Part shown: piece after piece, positions 8,846-17,236 of the stretch
How the letters are laid out: each line of letters starts with the position of its first letter
Numbering within the stretch: position 1 is the first letter of the stretch
Source: Chloroflexota bacterium
GTDB taxonomy: Bacteria > Chloroflexota > Ktedonobacteria > Ktedonobacterales > JADMIN01
DNA length: 64,000 bases
Direction: 5' to 3'
Assembly (NCBI GenBank): GCA_021323855.1
Contig: JAJPKE010000013.1
Coordinates: 62,001-126,000, forward strand
Program-made: the position numbers and the translations under genes
Notes under the pieces: generated by a model
What the model saw: the letters and a program-made list of their open reading frames with translations, nothing else
What the model was told of the DNA's origin: nothing
The model's database searches: none

Positions 8846-10333
8846 ATGGGCGATGGCCTCCGGACGACCGGCAAGAAGCCAGCATTGCGTGCCCGCCGCA
8901 TGAACGCCGATACCTCCGGGCAGAACTGGTACGATCCGTCTGAAGCCGCCGATGCGCAAGACCCGTTCGCCGGGCCGCGCCCCGCGCAATCCCTCGATAG
9001 CGGCGCCACCGGCAAAAAAGCTACCGCGCCCAAACCGAAAAATCCATCGCCATTGAGCCGCTCCTCTATCGCCCGCGTCCCTACGATTCTTGCGCCACAA
9101 GAGGCTGGCACGAGCGGAAGGCACAAGACGCCAGATCGTGCGAGCATCCCCGACCCCCTCAGCGATAGTGGCAAACGGCGCACGCTGATGGATGGCGCAA
9201 CCGGACGCCGCGCCGCTGTTCGCCCTGCGCCGCGCCAGAACGAGCAAAGTAGAGCGGATGTCCAAGACGACTGGGATGAACCTGATACACGCGGCGTGCC
9301 CATGCGCACACGCGAGCAGAACGCTGCCCGCCCACTCTCGCAGTTGCCGGGAACCCTGAAATTGCCAACGATTCGTGAGGATGCCCGCGCCCCGCAGTAT
9401 GTTGACGATGCGTATGATGACGCTGCTGATGGCGGCCAGGACTGGGAACAGGAGTGGGATGCGCAGGTAGAGGATGAGTGGGACCGCTACGCCGAAGAAG
9501 CAGGCGGACACGAACTCGTTCCGGTGCCGCAGCCTGGCTACGTCTCCATGCCGCTGTCTGCCGATAGCATTCCCAATCTCGCGGCGTTTCGTCCGGCGGT
9601 GAAGGTCAAGCCGCGCAAGCGCGTCAACACGCAGATGTTGATCGAAAAGGCGCGCAGTCCCTGGTCCATCACCCGTGCGGCGCTGGCTATCGTTGTGATG
9701 GTGATTACGTTGGTGGTGACGGTCGGCGTCATGGGCGAGCCGTCGCAGGGCTTGATGACGGCGTTCGCCGCCAGCGCCGGTGGCACCGCCGCGCCATCGG
9801 TTGCCAGCCGTGTGCAGCCAGAGACGCAGATGAAGCGCCCAGACCTCTACGACAACTATCAGCAGTTCCTCGATTGGGGCGACGCCGATTGTAGCGCCGC
9901 CACGGCCTCAGAAGTGTTGACGGCCTGGGGGGTGCAGGGGGCGACCATCGGCAAGCTGATTGATGCCATGCAGCCGGATATCTCACTGAACGGCGGCTTG
10001 CTGCGCATGTCCGGTTTTCAGCGCGGCGTCTCGCACTTCGGCTATCGCGCCGATATCCGCAACAATCTCAGCTACAATCAGTTGCTCTATATCACGCATA
10101 CGCTGGGGCTGCCGGTCATCGTCAACGTGCGCATCTCCTATGGATACTTCCACTTCTTCTCCGGTGGCCACTTCCTGGTGATGACCGATGGCGATAGCCA
10201 GGGCCTGCGAATTGTAGATTCGTCGGAGTATTACATCACCTATCTGCCGCGTGATGTATTTTATAGTATGTTCACCGGCATAACGGCAGTGATCGTGCCA
10301 AACGGCTATACCTACGATATTCCCAACCTCTAG
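8846..10333 (+). CDS. membrane-anchored C39-like cysteine-peptidase-fold protein
   Basis: This protein of about 495 residues has three parts. First comes a long, charged, probably disordered cytoplasmic region (about 290 residues, with runs of Asp/Glu such as YDDAADGGQDWEQEWDAQ). Then one membrane segment (ALAIVVMVITLVVTVGVM). Then an extracytoplasmic domain with the C39/NlpC-like order Cys (DWGDADCSAATASEVL), His (SGGHFLVMTDG) and Asp (RIVDSSEYY), consistent with a papain-like catalytic triad. It could cleave peptides at the surface or act on cell-wall-linked proteins. GAGAGG (8831-8836) precedes the ATG at 8846; the ATG at 8819 is a possible alternative. It lies just upstream of murB, separated by REP-like units. 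Confidence 0.65.
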   Translation: MGDGLRTTGKKPALRARRMNADTSGQNWYDPSEAADAQDPFAGPRPAQSLDSGATGKKATAPKPKNPSPLSRSSIARVPTILAPQEAGTSGRHKTPDRASIPDPLSDSGKRRTLMDGATGRRAAVRPAPRQNEQSRADVQDDWDEPDTRGVPMRTREQNAARPLSQLPGTLKLPTIREDARAPQYVDDAYDDAADGGQDWEQEWDAQVEDEWDRYAEEAGGHELVPVPQPGYVSMPLSADSIPNLAAFRPAVKVKPRKRVNTQMLIEKARSPWSITRAALAIVVMVITLVVTVGVMGEPSQGLMTAFAASAGGTAAPSVASRVQPETQMKRPDLYDNYQQFLDWGDADCSAATASEVLTAWGVQGATIGKLIDAMQPDISLNGGLLRMSGFQRGVSHFGYRADIRNNLSYNQLLYITHTLGLPVIVNVRISYGYFHFFSGGHFLVMTDGDSQGLRIVDSSEYYITYLPRDVFYSMFTGITAVIVPNGYTYDIPNL

Positions 10334-10346
10334 CGCGGTCTATTCT

Positions 10347-10454
10347 CGGCTTTGAAAAGCCGGGGCACACAACGAGCAGGCTGAAGCCCGATGAGAGCTG
10401 CCTGTTCTGCAAGGGACTTCAGTCCATATCACGTGCGCCGGCAGTTTACTGCCG
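10347..10454. repeat. paired REP-like units (BIME-like) before murB
   Basis: Left unit: hairpin CGGCTTTGAAAAGCCG (10347-10362), GGCAC, about ten bases, then GCTGAAGCC. Right unit in reverse orientation: GACTTCAGTCC (10415-10425), ACGTG, then hairpin CGGCAGTTTACTGCCG (10439-10454). The same architecture recurs at 15557-15686, and a single left unit lies at 13938. The outer hairpin differs in sequence between units but stays self-complementary. Confidence 0.75.
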
Positions 10455-10477
10455 CGATAAAGCCCATAGGATGCAGC

Positions 10478-11512
10478 ATGCCACTTTCGGATGCGACCAG
10501 AGCGACTGAAACGACACAAGCGATGATCGAGGAGTTACAGCAGGCATTTGGCAGGGCGGTGCGCGCCAATGAGCCGTTGGCCCGGCATGGCACCTTCGCC
10601 GTCGGCGGGCCGGCAGAGGCGTGGGTGACGATCCAGCGCGAGGATGATCTGCTGCGGCTCGTCGGGCTGGCGCAGGCGCGTGGCTGGCCGCTGATGCTGG
10701 TGGGCAACGGCACCAACGTCCTCTATGCCGATGCTGGCGCGCGTGGCATCGTCACGCGCATGGCGCTGACCGCGTGGTCGCTGCAAGCAGTGGATAGCGA
10801 GCATAGCCTGCTCACGGCAGGAGCCGGGGTGAGCCTTCCCAAGCTGGTAAATGATCTGGCGGAGCGCGGACTGACAGGGTTGGAATGGGGCGCGGGGGTG
10901 CCAGGGACGATTGGCGGCGCGGTGGTCAGCAATGCCGGTGCGCATGGCGCCTGCACCGCCGACACGCTTCAGACGGCGCGCATCCTCTTCACCAGTGGCG
11001 ATACGGAGAGCGGAGGCGCGCCGGTGATCCGCACGCTGCGCCTGAACGAATTGGATTTCGCCTATCGCCATAGCCGTTTCCGCGCCGCGCGTCGGGTAGA
11101 CTTTGGCGACGATGGGCAGCCGGTGGCCGCGCCGCGTGCCCAGATCGAACCGCCAGAGATGATCGTCGGCGCCACCTTCCTGCTGCGCCATACTGACCCT
11201 GCCGGGGTGAAGGAACGAGTGGCCGCCTATCGCCAGCATCGCAAAGACACACAGCCGGTGCAGGCCAGCGCAGGCTCCGTCTTTAAGAATCCCCCCGGCG
11301 ACCACTCTGGCCGGCTGATCGAAGCGGCTGGCCTCAAAGGGACGACCTTCGGCAAGGCGCAGATTTCCCCCAAACATGCCAATTTCATCGTCAATCCCGG
11401 CGGCGCCACCGCCAGCGATGTCGTCGGCCTGATCGCGCTGGCGCGGCGCACCGTGCGCGAACGCTTCGGTGTCGAACTCGAACTCGAAGTGGAGCTACGC
11501 GGCGACTGGTAG
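10478..11512 (+). CDS. murB: UDP-N-acetylenolpyruvoylglucosamine reductase
   Basis: This is a 344-residue FAD enzyme that reduces the enolpyruvyl group of UDP-GlcNAc-enolpyruvate to UDP-MurNAc with NADPH, in the cytoplasm, the second committed step of peptidoglycan synthesis. Visible are GTFAVGGPAEAW and GNGTNVLYAD (FAD-binding, oxygen-dependent oxidase fold), GAGVPGTIGGAVVSNAGAHG, YRHSRF (catalytic Tyr/Arg region), and ASAGSVFKNP with the catalytic Ser. It lacks the Tyr loop of type I enzymes, as expected for type II MurB. The ATG at 10478 has AGG seven bases upstream; earlier in-frame codons would lie inside the REP-like hairpin. An ABC exporter pair and a murC-like gene follow on the same strand. 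Confidence 0.93.
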   Translation: MPLSDATRATETTQAMIEELQQAFGRAVRANEPLARHGTFAVGGPAEAWVTIQREDDLLRLVGLAQARGWPLMLVGNGTNVLYADAGARGIVTRMALTAWSLQAVDSEHSLLTAGAGVSLPKLVNDLAERGLTGLEWGAGVPGTIGGAVVSNAGAHGACTADTLQTARILFTSGDTESGGAPVIRTLRLNELDFAYRHSRFRAARRVDFGDDGQPVAAPRAQIEPPEMIVGATFLLRHTDPAGVKERVAAYRQHRKDTQPVQASAGSVFKNPPGDHSGRLIEAAGLKGTTFGKAQISPKHANFIVNPGGATASDVVGLIALARRTVRERFGVELELEVELRGDW

Positions 11513-11683
11513 CCACGCATTAGCGTCGTATCAGCAGCGCATTTCTCCCTATTGCCCGCTCGCCCGCCAGGGCGTATCATGCGTGCTGGTATTGCAACCA
11601 TTACACCCATCTATCTGCTGTCTCTGATTGTCTGGTCGTCGCTCGCATGCCGGAGCGGCGGCGCATGGGGGAGGACATCAGTT

Positions 11684-12787
11684 TTGTCTATTGAAGCATC
11701 AGTTGCCGGTGCGCCTTCTGGCCCGCCGGAGCCAGCAACAGCCGCAGATATCATCCTGCGCACGGAAAAGCTCTCCAAACGTTTTGGCAACCGGCTGGTG
11801 GTCAATGAAATCGGCCTGGAAGTGCGGCGGGGCGATGTCTTTGGGCTGCTCGGCCCCAATGGCTCCGGCAAGACGACGACGTTGCGCATGATCCTGAACC
11901 TGATCTGGCCGACCGCCGGCAGCATCTATCTCTTTGGTCAGAACACCGCCGAAGGGAACAACCATCATGCAGCGCTGCGGCGCATCGGCGCGATTGTCGA
12001 GCAACCGGCGTTCTACCCGTATCTCACCGGCGCGGAGAATCTGCAGGGCGTCGCTGTCTTTGCGGGATTGGCCGATGCCGCTACCACGCGCAACCGCATC
12101 CAGGAAGTGTTGACGACAGTTGGCCTGGCGACGTATCAGGGGTCGTATCGCACCTATTCGCTGGGCATGAAGCAACGGCTGGGCATTGCGGCGGCGCTCT
12201 TGACCAGCCCGGAACTCATCATCCTCGATGAGCCGACCAACGGCCTCGATCCCGCAGGCATGGTGGATGTGCGCGCACTGATTGGCCGGCTGGCACAGGG
12301 TGGCACCACAGTGCTGCTTTCCAGCCACCTGTTGCATGAAGTGCAGCAGGTCTGTACGCGCGTCGCCATCCTCAAAGACGGCAAGCTGCTCACGCAGGGC
12401 GCGGTCAGCGAACTCTTGGCGTCGTCCACCGGTGTGCTGGTCAGCTTCGCGCAGGCAGAACAGTTGCCGCAGGCGGCGGGCATCCTGCTGGACGCCATCA
12501 AGAACGGGGCTGACTGGCTGCGCGGCGCCCAATACGTGCTGCCGGAGCCGGGAAGCTGGACGCCGCCGGGTGGCTGGTGTCTGCTGGCAGATGCACCTGC
12601 GGACCGCGCGGCAGACGTGAATGCGCTGCTGGGCGGGCATGGCATCTATCCCGCCGAGGTGCGCCGCTCTGAGGGCAACCTCGAACAATACTTCCTCAAA
12701 CTCACCGGTGGGCAGCAACAGCAGAGCGCAACCGTTGTGCCGCTGATGCCAACGAGCCACGATCAGCAGCCAGGAGGCAACGCATGA
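11684..12787 (+). CDS. ABC transporter ATP-binding protein
   Basis: This is a 367-residue ATPase: Walker A GPNGSGKTT, Q-loop near VEQPAFYPYLTG, signature YSLGMKQRLGIAAALL, Walker B LIILDEPTNGLDP and H-loop SSHLLHE. The C-terminal extension of about 130 residues after the nucleotide domain resembles the CcmA/BcrA-type drug or bacitracin exporters. The start is probably TTG at 11684, ten bases after GGGGGAGG; the ATG of the longer frame (11552) has no ribosome site and adds unrelated residues. It overlaps the permease gene by four bases (ATGA), so translation is coupled. Together they form an ABC-2 exporter of unknown cargo, placed between murB and a murC-like gene. Confidence 0.9.
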   Translation: MSIEASVAGAPSGPPEPATAADIILRTEKLSKRFGNRLVVNEIGLEVRRGDVFGLLGPNGSGKTTTLRMILNLIWPTAGSIYLFGQNTAEGNNHHAALRRIGAIVEQPAFYPYLTGAENLQGVAVFAGLADAATTRNRIQEVLTTVGLATYQGSYRTYSLGMKQRLGIAAALLTSPELIILDEPTNGLDPAGMVDVRALIGRLAQGGTTVLLSSHLLHEVQQVCTRVAILKDGKLLTQGAVSELLASSTGVLVSFAQAEQLPQAAGILLDAIKNGADWLRGAQYVLPEPGSWTPPGGWCLLADAPADRAADVNALLGGHGIYPAEVRRSEGNLEQYFLKLTGGQQQQSATVVPLMPTSHDQQPGGNA

Positions 12788-13896
12788 ACCAGACGGAGAG
12801 CATCGTTGCGCCGGTGACGGCGACCCCAAAGGCGACGCGCAGCGCAACCGGGCAGACCTGGCGTTTGACCAAATGGTATCTTTTTGCGACGCGCCGCCGC
12901 TTGATGACCAAGATTCTGGTGGGCCTGCTGATCGGCTTCTTTCTCGTGTTCGTTGCTTTCAACATCCTGAACTACGCCCTCATCGCTTCGCAGGCGAACA
13001 GCAGTCCTATTCAGTGCCCGTCCACCATCGTCAGCACGCCGGGCAATCAGCAGCAAAACGGCCAGCCATCCTGCCAGGACTTGCAACAGCAGCAACAGCA
13101 GGAGGCAGCATCGCTCAAAGCCGTCGCCGATGAACAACGGCAATCGCTGACGTTTCCAATGGCGCTGAGCCTGGGCGGTGGCTTTCTCGGCTCGATGGGC
13201 ATCATCCTCTTCTGCATCATGACGGCAGGGCTGGCCGGCGGCGAATATAGCACGGGGACGCTGCGGCTGACACTCTCACGCGGGACGCAGCGCGGACAGG
13301 TGATTGCCGCGCAGATCATGGCGCTGGCGATTCTTTCGCTGATTGTGTCGGCGTTCATCCTGGTCTTGATGGCAATTATCGGCGCCATCGTCGGGCCGAT
13401 CATCGGCGGAACTATTCCGGCGTTTTCGCTGGGCGCGGGCGTGGAACTGCTGGCGTACTGGCTGGTGAATGCGCTGGCGATCTTCGCCTTCGCGTTGATT
13501 GCGCTGCTGATGTCCACGCTTTCGCGTAATGTCATCGCTGGCATCGCAGTGGCGCTGGGCTACCTGATCTTCGAGAGCATCGCCGGGAACGTTCTCTACT
13601 TCGCTGGCGTCAGCCTGAACAGCTCGTTTGGCAATTTCCTCAGCCACATTCCCGACTATCTGATTGGCTACAATACCGGCGCGCTAACCCATCTAGCAGC
13701 GAAGGCTCCCATCGCGCTCTATCCAGTCGTCCCGCAATTTTCCGCGTCGTCGGGTTCCAGTGGCAATCCAACTCCTTTGCTTGGGCCGGGCGGCAGCATT
13801 GATGTGTTGCACGCGCTGCTCGTCATCGCCGTCTATTGCGCGCTGTTCGGCGGATTGAGCTATCTGTTCCTGCGGCGGCGCGATGTCACGGAATAG
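12784..13896 (+). CDS. ABC-2 type transporter permease
   Basis: This 370-residue membrane protein has about six transmembrane segments. The first (residues 40-65, VGLLIGFFLVFVAFNILNYAL) is followed by an extracellular loop of about 70 residues that is rich in Gln (a run of six) and carries two Cys residues (IQCPSTIV and PSCQDLQ) that could form a disulphide. The remaining helices, including GGEYSTGTLRLTLSRG between helices 2 and 3, are typical of ABC-2 exporters of the BcrB/YhaP type. It partners the ATPase encoded just upstream with a four-base overlap. Substrate unknown. Confidence 0.88.
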   Translation: MNQTESIVAPVTATPKATRSATGQTWRLTKWYLFATRRRLMTKILVGLLIGFFLVFVAFNILNYALIASQANSSPIQCPSTIVSTPGNQQQNGQPSCQDLQQQQQQEAASLKAVADEQRQSLTFPMALSLGGGFLGSMGIILFCIMTAGLAGGEYSTGTLRLTLSRGTQRGQVIAAQIMALAILSLIVSAFILVLMAIIGAIVGPIIGGTIPAFSLGAGVELLAYWLVNALAIFAFALIALLMSTLSRNVIAGIAVALGYLIFESIAGNVLYFAGVSLNSSFGNFLSHIPDYLIGYNTGALTHLAAKAPIALYPVVPQFSASSGSSGNPTPLLGPGGSIDVLHALLVIAVYCALFGGLSYLFLRRRDVTE

Positions 13897-13904
13897 TCTT
13901 TGCT

Positions 13905-13910
13905 TATAAT
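13905..13910 (+). promoter_or_regulatory. perfect -10 box upstream of murC-like gene
   Basis: TATAAT at 13905-13910 lies in the gap after the permease gene. The -35 region (GATGTC at 17-base spacing) is poor. If used, the transcript would carry the single REP-like unit (13938-13980) in its 5' leader before the ATG at 14039. Confidence 0.3.
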
Positions 13911-13937
13911 AAGGGATGGTAGAATTGAGCGTACTCC

Positions 13938-13980
13938 CGGCTTTGAAAAGCCGGGGCACGGTACGAACATGCTGAAGCCT
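13938..13980 (+). repeat. single REP-like unit in murC leader
   Basis: Hairpin CGGCTTTGAAAAGCCG (13938-13953) followed by GGGCAC and, after a spacer, GCTGAAGCC. This is the same unit type as at 10347, here without the inverted partner. Confidence 0.7.
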
Positions 13981-14038
13981 GATTACGCATATGCGCATAC
14001 AAGATAACCCATCCAACAGCAGACGTGGAGATAAAGAG

Positions 14039-15553
14039 ATGAGCGAGACGGGCGGGACGGAAAAGACGGGCATGGCGGAGAACGAGCGGTCGCTGGCTGA
14101 GCTATTCCCAGCAGGATTGCGTGGCAAACGCATCCATGCGGTTGGCGCTGGCGGCAGTGGCATCTCAGCCGCGCTCTGGCTGGCGCGCGAGCGCGGTGCG
14201 CTGGTCTCCGGTTGCGACGTGGCGGAAACCAGCATGTCGCGCCTGCTGAATAGCAAGGGTGTCGCTGTCTCGTTGGGGCATGACGCCGCGCATGTGGCGG
14301 AGGCCGATCTGGTGGTCGTCTCGCCCGCCGTGTTTTATCGCCGCCCCGATCTGCCGGAGTTGACGCTGCCGCGCGAGCGTGGCATTCCCGTGGTAAAGTG
14401 GCAGGCGCTGCTCGGCTATCTGATGCAAGGGAGCATCGGCGTCTCCGTGGCGGGCGTGCATGGCAAAGGCTCGACCACGGCGCTGCTCGGCAGCCTGGCC
14501 ATCGCCGGTGGACTCGATCCGACGGTTGAGGTAGGGGCCAATGTCATCGAATGGGGCAGCAACATCCGGCTGGGCCACGGTCCCTATTTCATCAACGAGG
14601 CAGACGAGTTCGATTTCAATTTTCTCTTCTATCATCCGCGTGTCGCCGTACTGACGGCAGTTGAATATGACCATCCGGAGTTCTTTTCCTCCTATGAAGC
14701 CATCCGCGATGCCTTTGTCACGTTTCTGCGCGGCATGGACCTGCGCGACCAGGGCGAGTTAGGTGATATCGCCAGCACAGCGCCCGCGCCGACCCTCATC
14801 CTCAACGCCGACAGCCCCGGCTGCCTGGATGTGCGCGCGCAACTTGGCGCGGCGTGGCCAGGGCGTGTGCGCACGTTCGGCATCGAGAGCGCCGCCGCCG
14901 ATGTGCGGGCTGAGAAACACGACACCGGCAGCAACAGCTTTACGCTGGTGATAGATGGCGAACCGATAGGCCGCTTGAAGCTGGCAACGCCTGGGATTCA
15001 CTACGTCTATAATGCGCTGGCTGCTGCCGCCGCCGCCGATGTGCTGGGTGTCGCGCGAGAGGCCCTCGTTCCGGCATTGACGGCGTTCCGGGGGCTGCGG
15101 CGGCGTTTCGAGATCATCGAGGACGGCAACGTCACCTTCGTGGATGACTATGCGCACCATCCCCATGCCGTCGCGCTGACCATTGAGACGGCGCGGCAAC
15201 GCTTCCCAGGCCGGCGCATCGTGGCGGTCTTCCAGGTAACGCTCTACACCCGCCTGCATCGCTTCCTGAAACAATTCTCCGAAGCCTTCGATCTGGCGGA
15301 TGAGGTGGCTATCGTAGAGATACAGCCCTCGCGCGAGGTGGATACCGGCCTGGTGCATGGCAGCGATCTGGTGCGGCTCATCGCGGCGCGGCCTGCCTTC
15401 GCCGGGCGGGCCGGTGCGGTGTACTACAGCGGCACGTATGAGGAGACGGCGGCCATGCTGCGCGACCGGCGGCGCGACGGCGATGTCGTGGTGGTGATGG
15501 GGTCCGGCCCGGTCAACCAGGCGATTGCCGGCGCACGCTCCTCGCGGCAGTAA
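14039..15553 (+). CDS. murC: UDP-N-acetylmuramate--L-alanine ligase-like Mur ligase
   Basis: This is a 504-residue Mur ligase. Order of domains: Rossmann-like N-terminal domain (HAVGAGGSGISAALWLARE), central ATPase with P-loop AGVHGKGSTT, then NEADEFDFNFL and EYDHPEFF (metal and ligand carbamoyl-lysine region), and a C-terminal domain with VDDYAHHPHAV. MurC adds L-Ala to UDP-MurNAc; Mpl, which recycles tripeptides, is a close relative and cannot be excluded. Two departures from the usual sequence are visible: GKGSTT instead of GKTTTT, and FQVTLYTRLH where MurC usually has FQPHRYTR. GGAG (14027-14030) supports the start at 14039. The final residues AGARSSRQ and the stop codon come from a repeated 30-base hairpin unit. 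Confidence 0.82.
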   Translation: MSETGGTEKTGMAENERSLAELFPAGLRGKRIHAVGAGGSGISAALWLARERGALVSGCDVAETSMSRLLNSKGVAVSLGHDAAHVAEADLVVVSPAVFYRRPDLPELTLPRERGIPVVKWQALLGYLMQGSIGVSVAGVHGKGSTTALLGSLAIAGGLDPTVEVGANVIEWGSNIRLGHGPYFINEADEFDFNFLFYHPRVAVLTAVEYDHPEFFSSYEAIRDAFVTFLRGMDLRDQGELGDIASTAPAPTLILNADSPGCLDVRAQLGAAWPGRVRTFGIESAAADVRAEKHDTGSNSFTLVIDGEPIGRLKLATPGIHYVYNALAAAAAADVLGVAREALVPALTAFRGLRRRFEIIEDGNVTFVDDYAHHPHAVALTIETARQRFPGRRIVAVFQVTLYTRLHRFLKQFSEAFDLADEVAIVEIQPSREVDTGLVHGSDLVRLIAARPAFAGRAGAVYYSGTYEETAAMLRDRRRDGDVVVVMGSGPVNQAIAGARSSRQ

Positions 15554-15686
15554 ACTGCCGGCGCACGCTCCTCGCGGCAGTAAACTGCCGGCGCACAATA
15601 CACTAGGCTGAAGTCTCGCAGACTGTGCTTCATGTGGCGCCAAATGACTTCAGTCCAGCCATACGTGGGCCGGCAGTTTACTGCCG
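15527..15686. repeat. REP-like cluster: tandem 30-base unit plus inverted pair
   Basis: A 30-base unit containing CGGCAGTAAACTGCCG occurs twice in tandem (15527-15556 and 15557-15586), with a third partial copy to 15596. After GGCTGAAGTC and a spacer comes the reverse arm GACTTCAGTCC (15646-15656), ACGTG and CGGCAGTTTACTGCCG (15671-15686). The first copy contains the murC stop codon. The cluster fills the gap to the convergent SirB1-like gene. Confidence 0.8.
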
Positions 15687-15701
15687 CCATTTCAGAATCC
15701 T

Positions 15702-16628
15702 TCAATTCCGTTTGGCGCGCACGTCGTTGCATTCGGCGAGACGCCGCCGCAGACGCCCGATATCCGGCGCATCCGGCGCGCGCTCAATGTAGGCGTTGAT
15801 ATCTGCCGCCGCCAGCAATGTTTCACCGGCAGCCAGGCGCAAGAGGCCCCGGTCGCGCAGTTCATCCGGCTGATCGGGGCACAGCATCACCAGCCGCTCG
15901 ACGACGGCCAGCGCATGTGCCGTGTCACCGCGATGCAGATAGACCTGCTTCAGATTGAGCAACATCCGTGTCAGGAAAGCGCGCGTGCCAACCGGCGCGA
16001 ACCAGCGCGCATCTACTATCGGGCCAATGGTACCGCCTGCGCTCGCAGACATCAGCCGCAGCACGAAACGGCGACACTGCGAAAAGTCCATCAGCATACC
16101 GCTGGCAAACGGATCTATGAAGAGATCGCTGGTTCCATCCTCACCGAGCGGCCATTTAGCGACAAAATGCGCTGGCAGCCCCACGCCTACCAGCGGCGCG
16201 CCGATGCGCCGCGCCACCTCGATATACACCAGGCTCAGCGTGATCGGCAGGCCAGTGCGGCGGCGCACGACATCAGAGAGGAAGCTGTTGCGCGGGTCGT
16301 AATAGTCTTCGCGGTTGCCACGGAATCCCTCCTGATCGCCCAACACCTTGCGCAGCGACATCAGCACCAGCTCCGCCACATCGCCATCCACAATATCGCC
16401 AGCCGCCAGCATCGTGCCGGGCGACATGCGGAGGTCCGCGCGCACCAGGTCCGCCAGCTCATCCAACTGCCGGAGCGTCGGCTGCGCGTCGAGCGATGGG
16501 TAGGCAATGCCGGCGATCAGCAATGCGCCGGTCGCCAGGTCCAGGCGCTGATCTGCTTGCGCCGCGAATTCGGCAAAGCGCAGCAACGATCTGAGTTGTT
16601 CATAAGAATCTGGGGAATCTGACGACAT
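15702..16628 (-). CDS. SirB1/transglutaminase-like protein with TPR tail
   Basis: This 308-residue protein carries the Transglut_core2 (SirB1) pattern NSFLSDVVRRRTGLPITLSL followed by VYIEVARRIGAPLVGVGLPA, then HFVAKW and a DPF segment, covering residues 110-190. The C-terminal 90 residues (FLTRMLLNLKQVYLHRGDTA, then ERLVMLCPDQPDELRDRG) look like two TPR-type helix pairs. The family is widespread and its biochemical role is not settled; the classical transglutaminase Cys is absent in many members, and I do not see a clear Cys nucleophile here either (Cys near FSQC is C-terminal of the motif). It converges on murC across the REP-like cluster. Confidence 0.8.
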   Translation of the reverse strand: MSSDSPDSYEQLRSLLRFAEFAAQADQRLDLATGALLIAGIAYPSLDAQPTLRQLDELADLVRADLRMSPGTMLAAGDIVDGDVAELVLMSLRKVLGDQEGFRGNREDYYDPRNSFLSDVVRRRTGLPITLSLVYIEVARRIGAPLVGVGLPAHFVAKWPLGEDGTSDLFIDPFASGMLMDFSQCRRFVLRLMSASAGGTIGPIVDARWFAPVGTRAFLTRMLLNLKQVYLHRGDTAHALAVVERLVMLCPDQPDELRDRGLLRLAAGETLLAAADINAYIERAPDAPDIGRLRRRLAECNDVRAKRN

Positions 16629-17236
16629 AACACACCAATTGCACCATTTGCGTCAATTTCTTCAGTGCTGCCTGTATCGTGGTGTTTCGCTGACCACTGT
16701 ACGCATCATATCATCTGCAATAGCGCAGATTCGCTGAATACGGCATCACAGATCATCCCATTGGGCATCCCAGTAGCCTCAGTAGCCCCCAATAGCATTG
16801 CAGCATTGAGGAGGTGAAGAGTTGAGGAGACGAGAAGTTGATGGCAAAAAATAACTGCGGACTGTGTACTGGACGCTACTTGCACCGATGCAAATAATGC
16901 TCAGCCACAGTCCGCAGCGCTCCACCTCCGTGGTGGGGAGGTGCGGAAGCGGAGCCATCATCACCTGAGATAACAGGAACGGCGGGGGTATCGGCCGCTT
17001 GGATATGCTGCCCAGGCAATGATGAAAGCGCTCGCGCAAACGCAAACGCTATTCGCATTATATCGCAAAAAGCGCGCCAATGTCCGGACATTTATCTGCT
17101 GAATAGCTATTAGTCGGACGAACTATCCGGACATTTGACCATTTTGTGGTATTATTGGAGGGGAAATTGCAAAGCAAGGCATGCAAGGCATAAAAGTGAT
17201 GAATATTGGCGCATATGGCAAGCGAGGCGAGATGCA
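16629..17236. other. long divergent intergenic region with palindromes
   Basis: 608 bases without a supportable gene. It contains a GC hairpin CACCTCC-gtggtg-GGAGGTG (around 16923-16943) and, close to the HTH gene, two TCCGGACA palindromes. An 88-codon minus-strand frame at 16779-17045 has no similarity and no good ribosome site. Confidence 0.5.
17081..17137. promoter_or_regulatory. two TCCGGACATTT palindromes, possible operator
   Basis: TGTCCGGACATTTA (17081-17094) and TATCCGGACATTTG (17124-17137) are 43 bases apart, about four helical turns, and lie 100-156 bases upstream of the HTH gene start. The core TCCGGA is self-complementary. A third copy of TATCCGGACAT (57744-57754) lies upstream of the TIR gene. 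Operator function is inferred. Confidence 0.4.

Noticed and set aside
15527-15596. CRISPR-like repeat array
   Set aside because: The units are directly adjacent, without spacers, and no cas genes occur in the window.
16779-17045. 88-codon minus-strand frame in the gap before the HTH gene
   Set aside because: No similarity or good ribosome site; composition typical of noncoding DNA.
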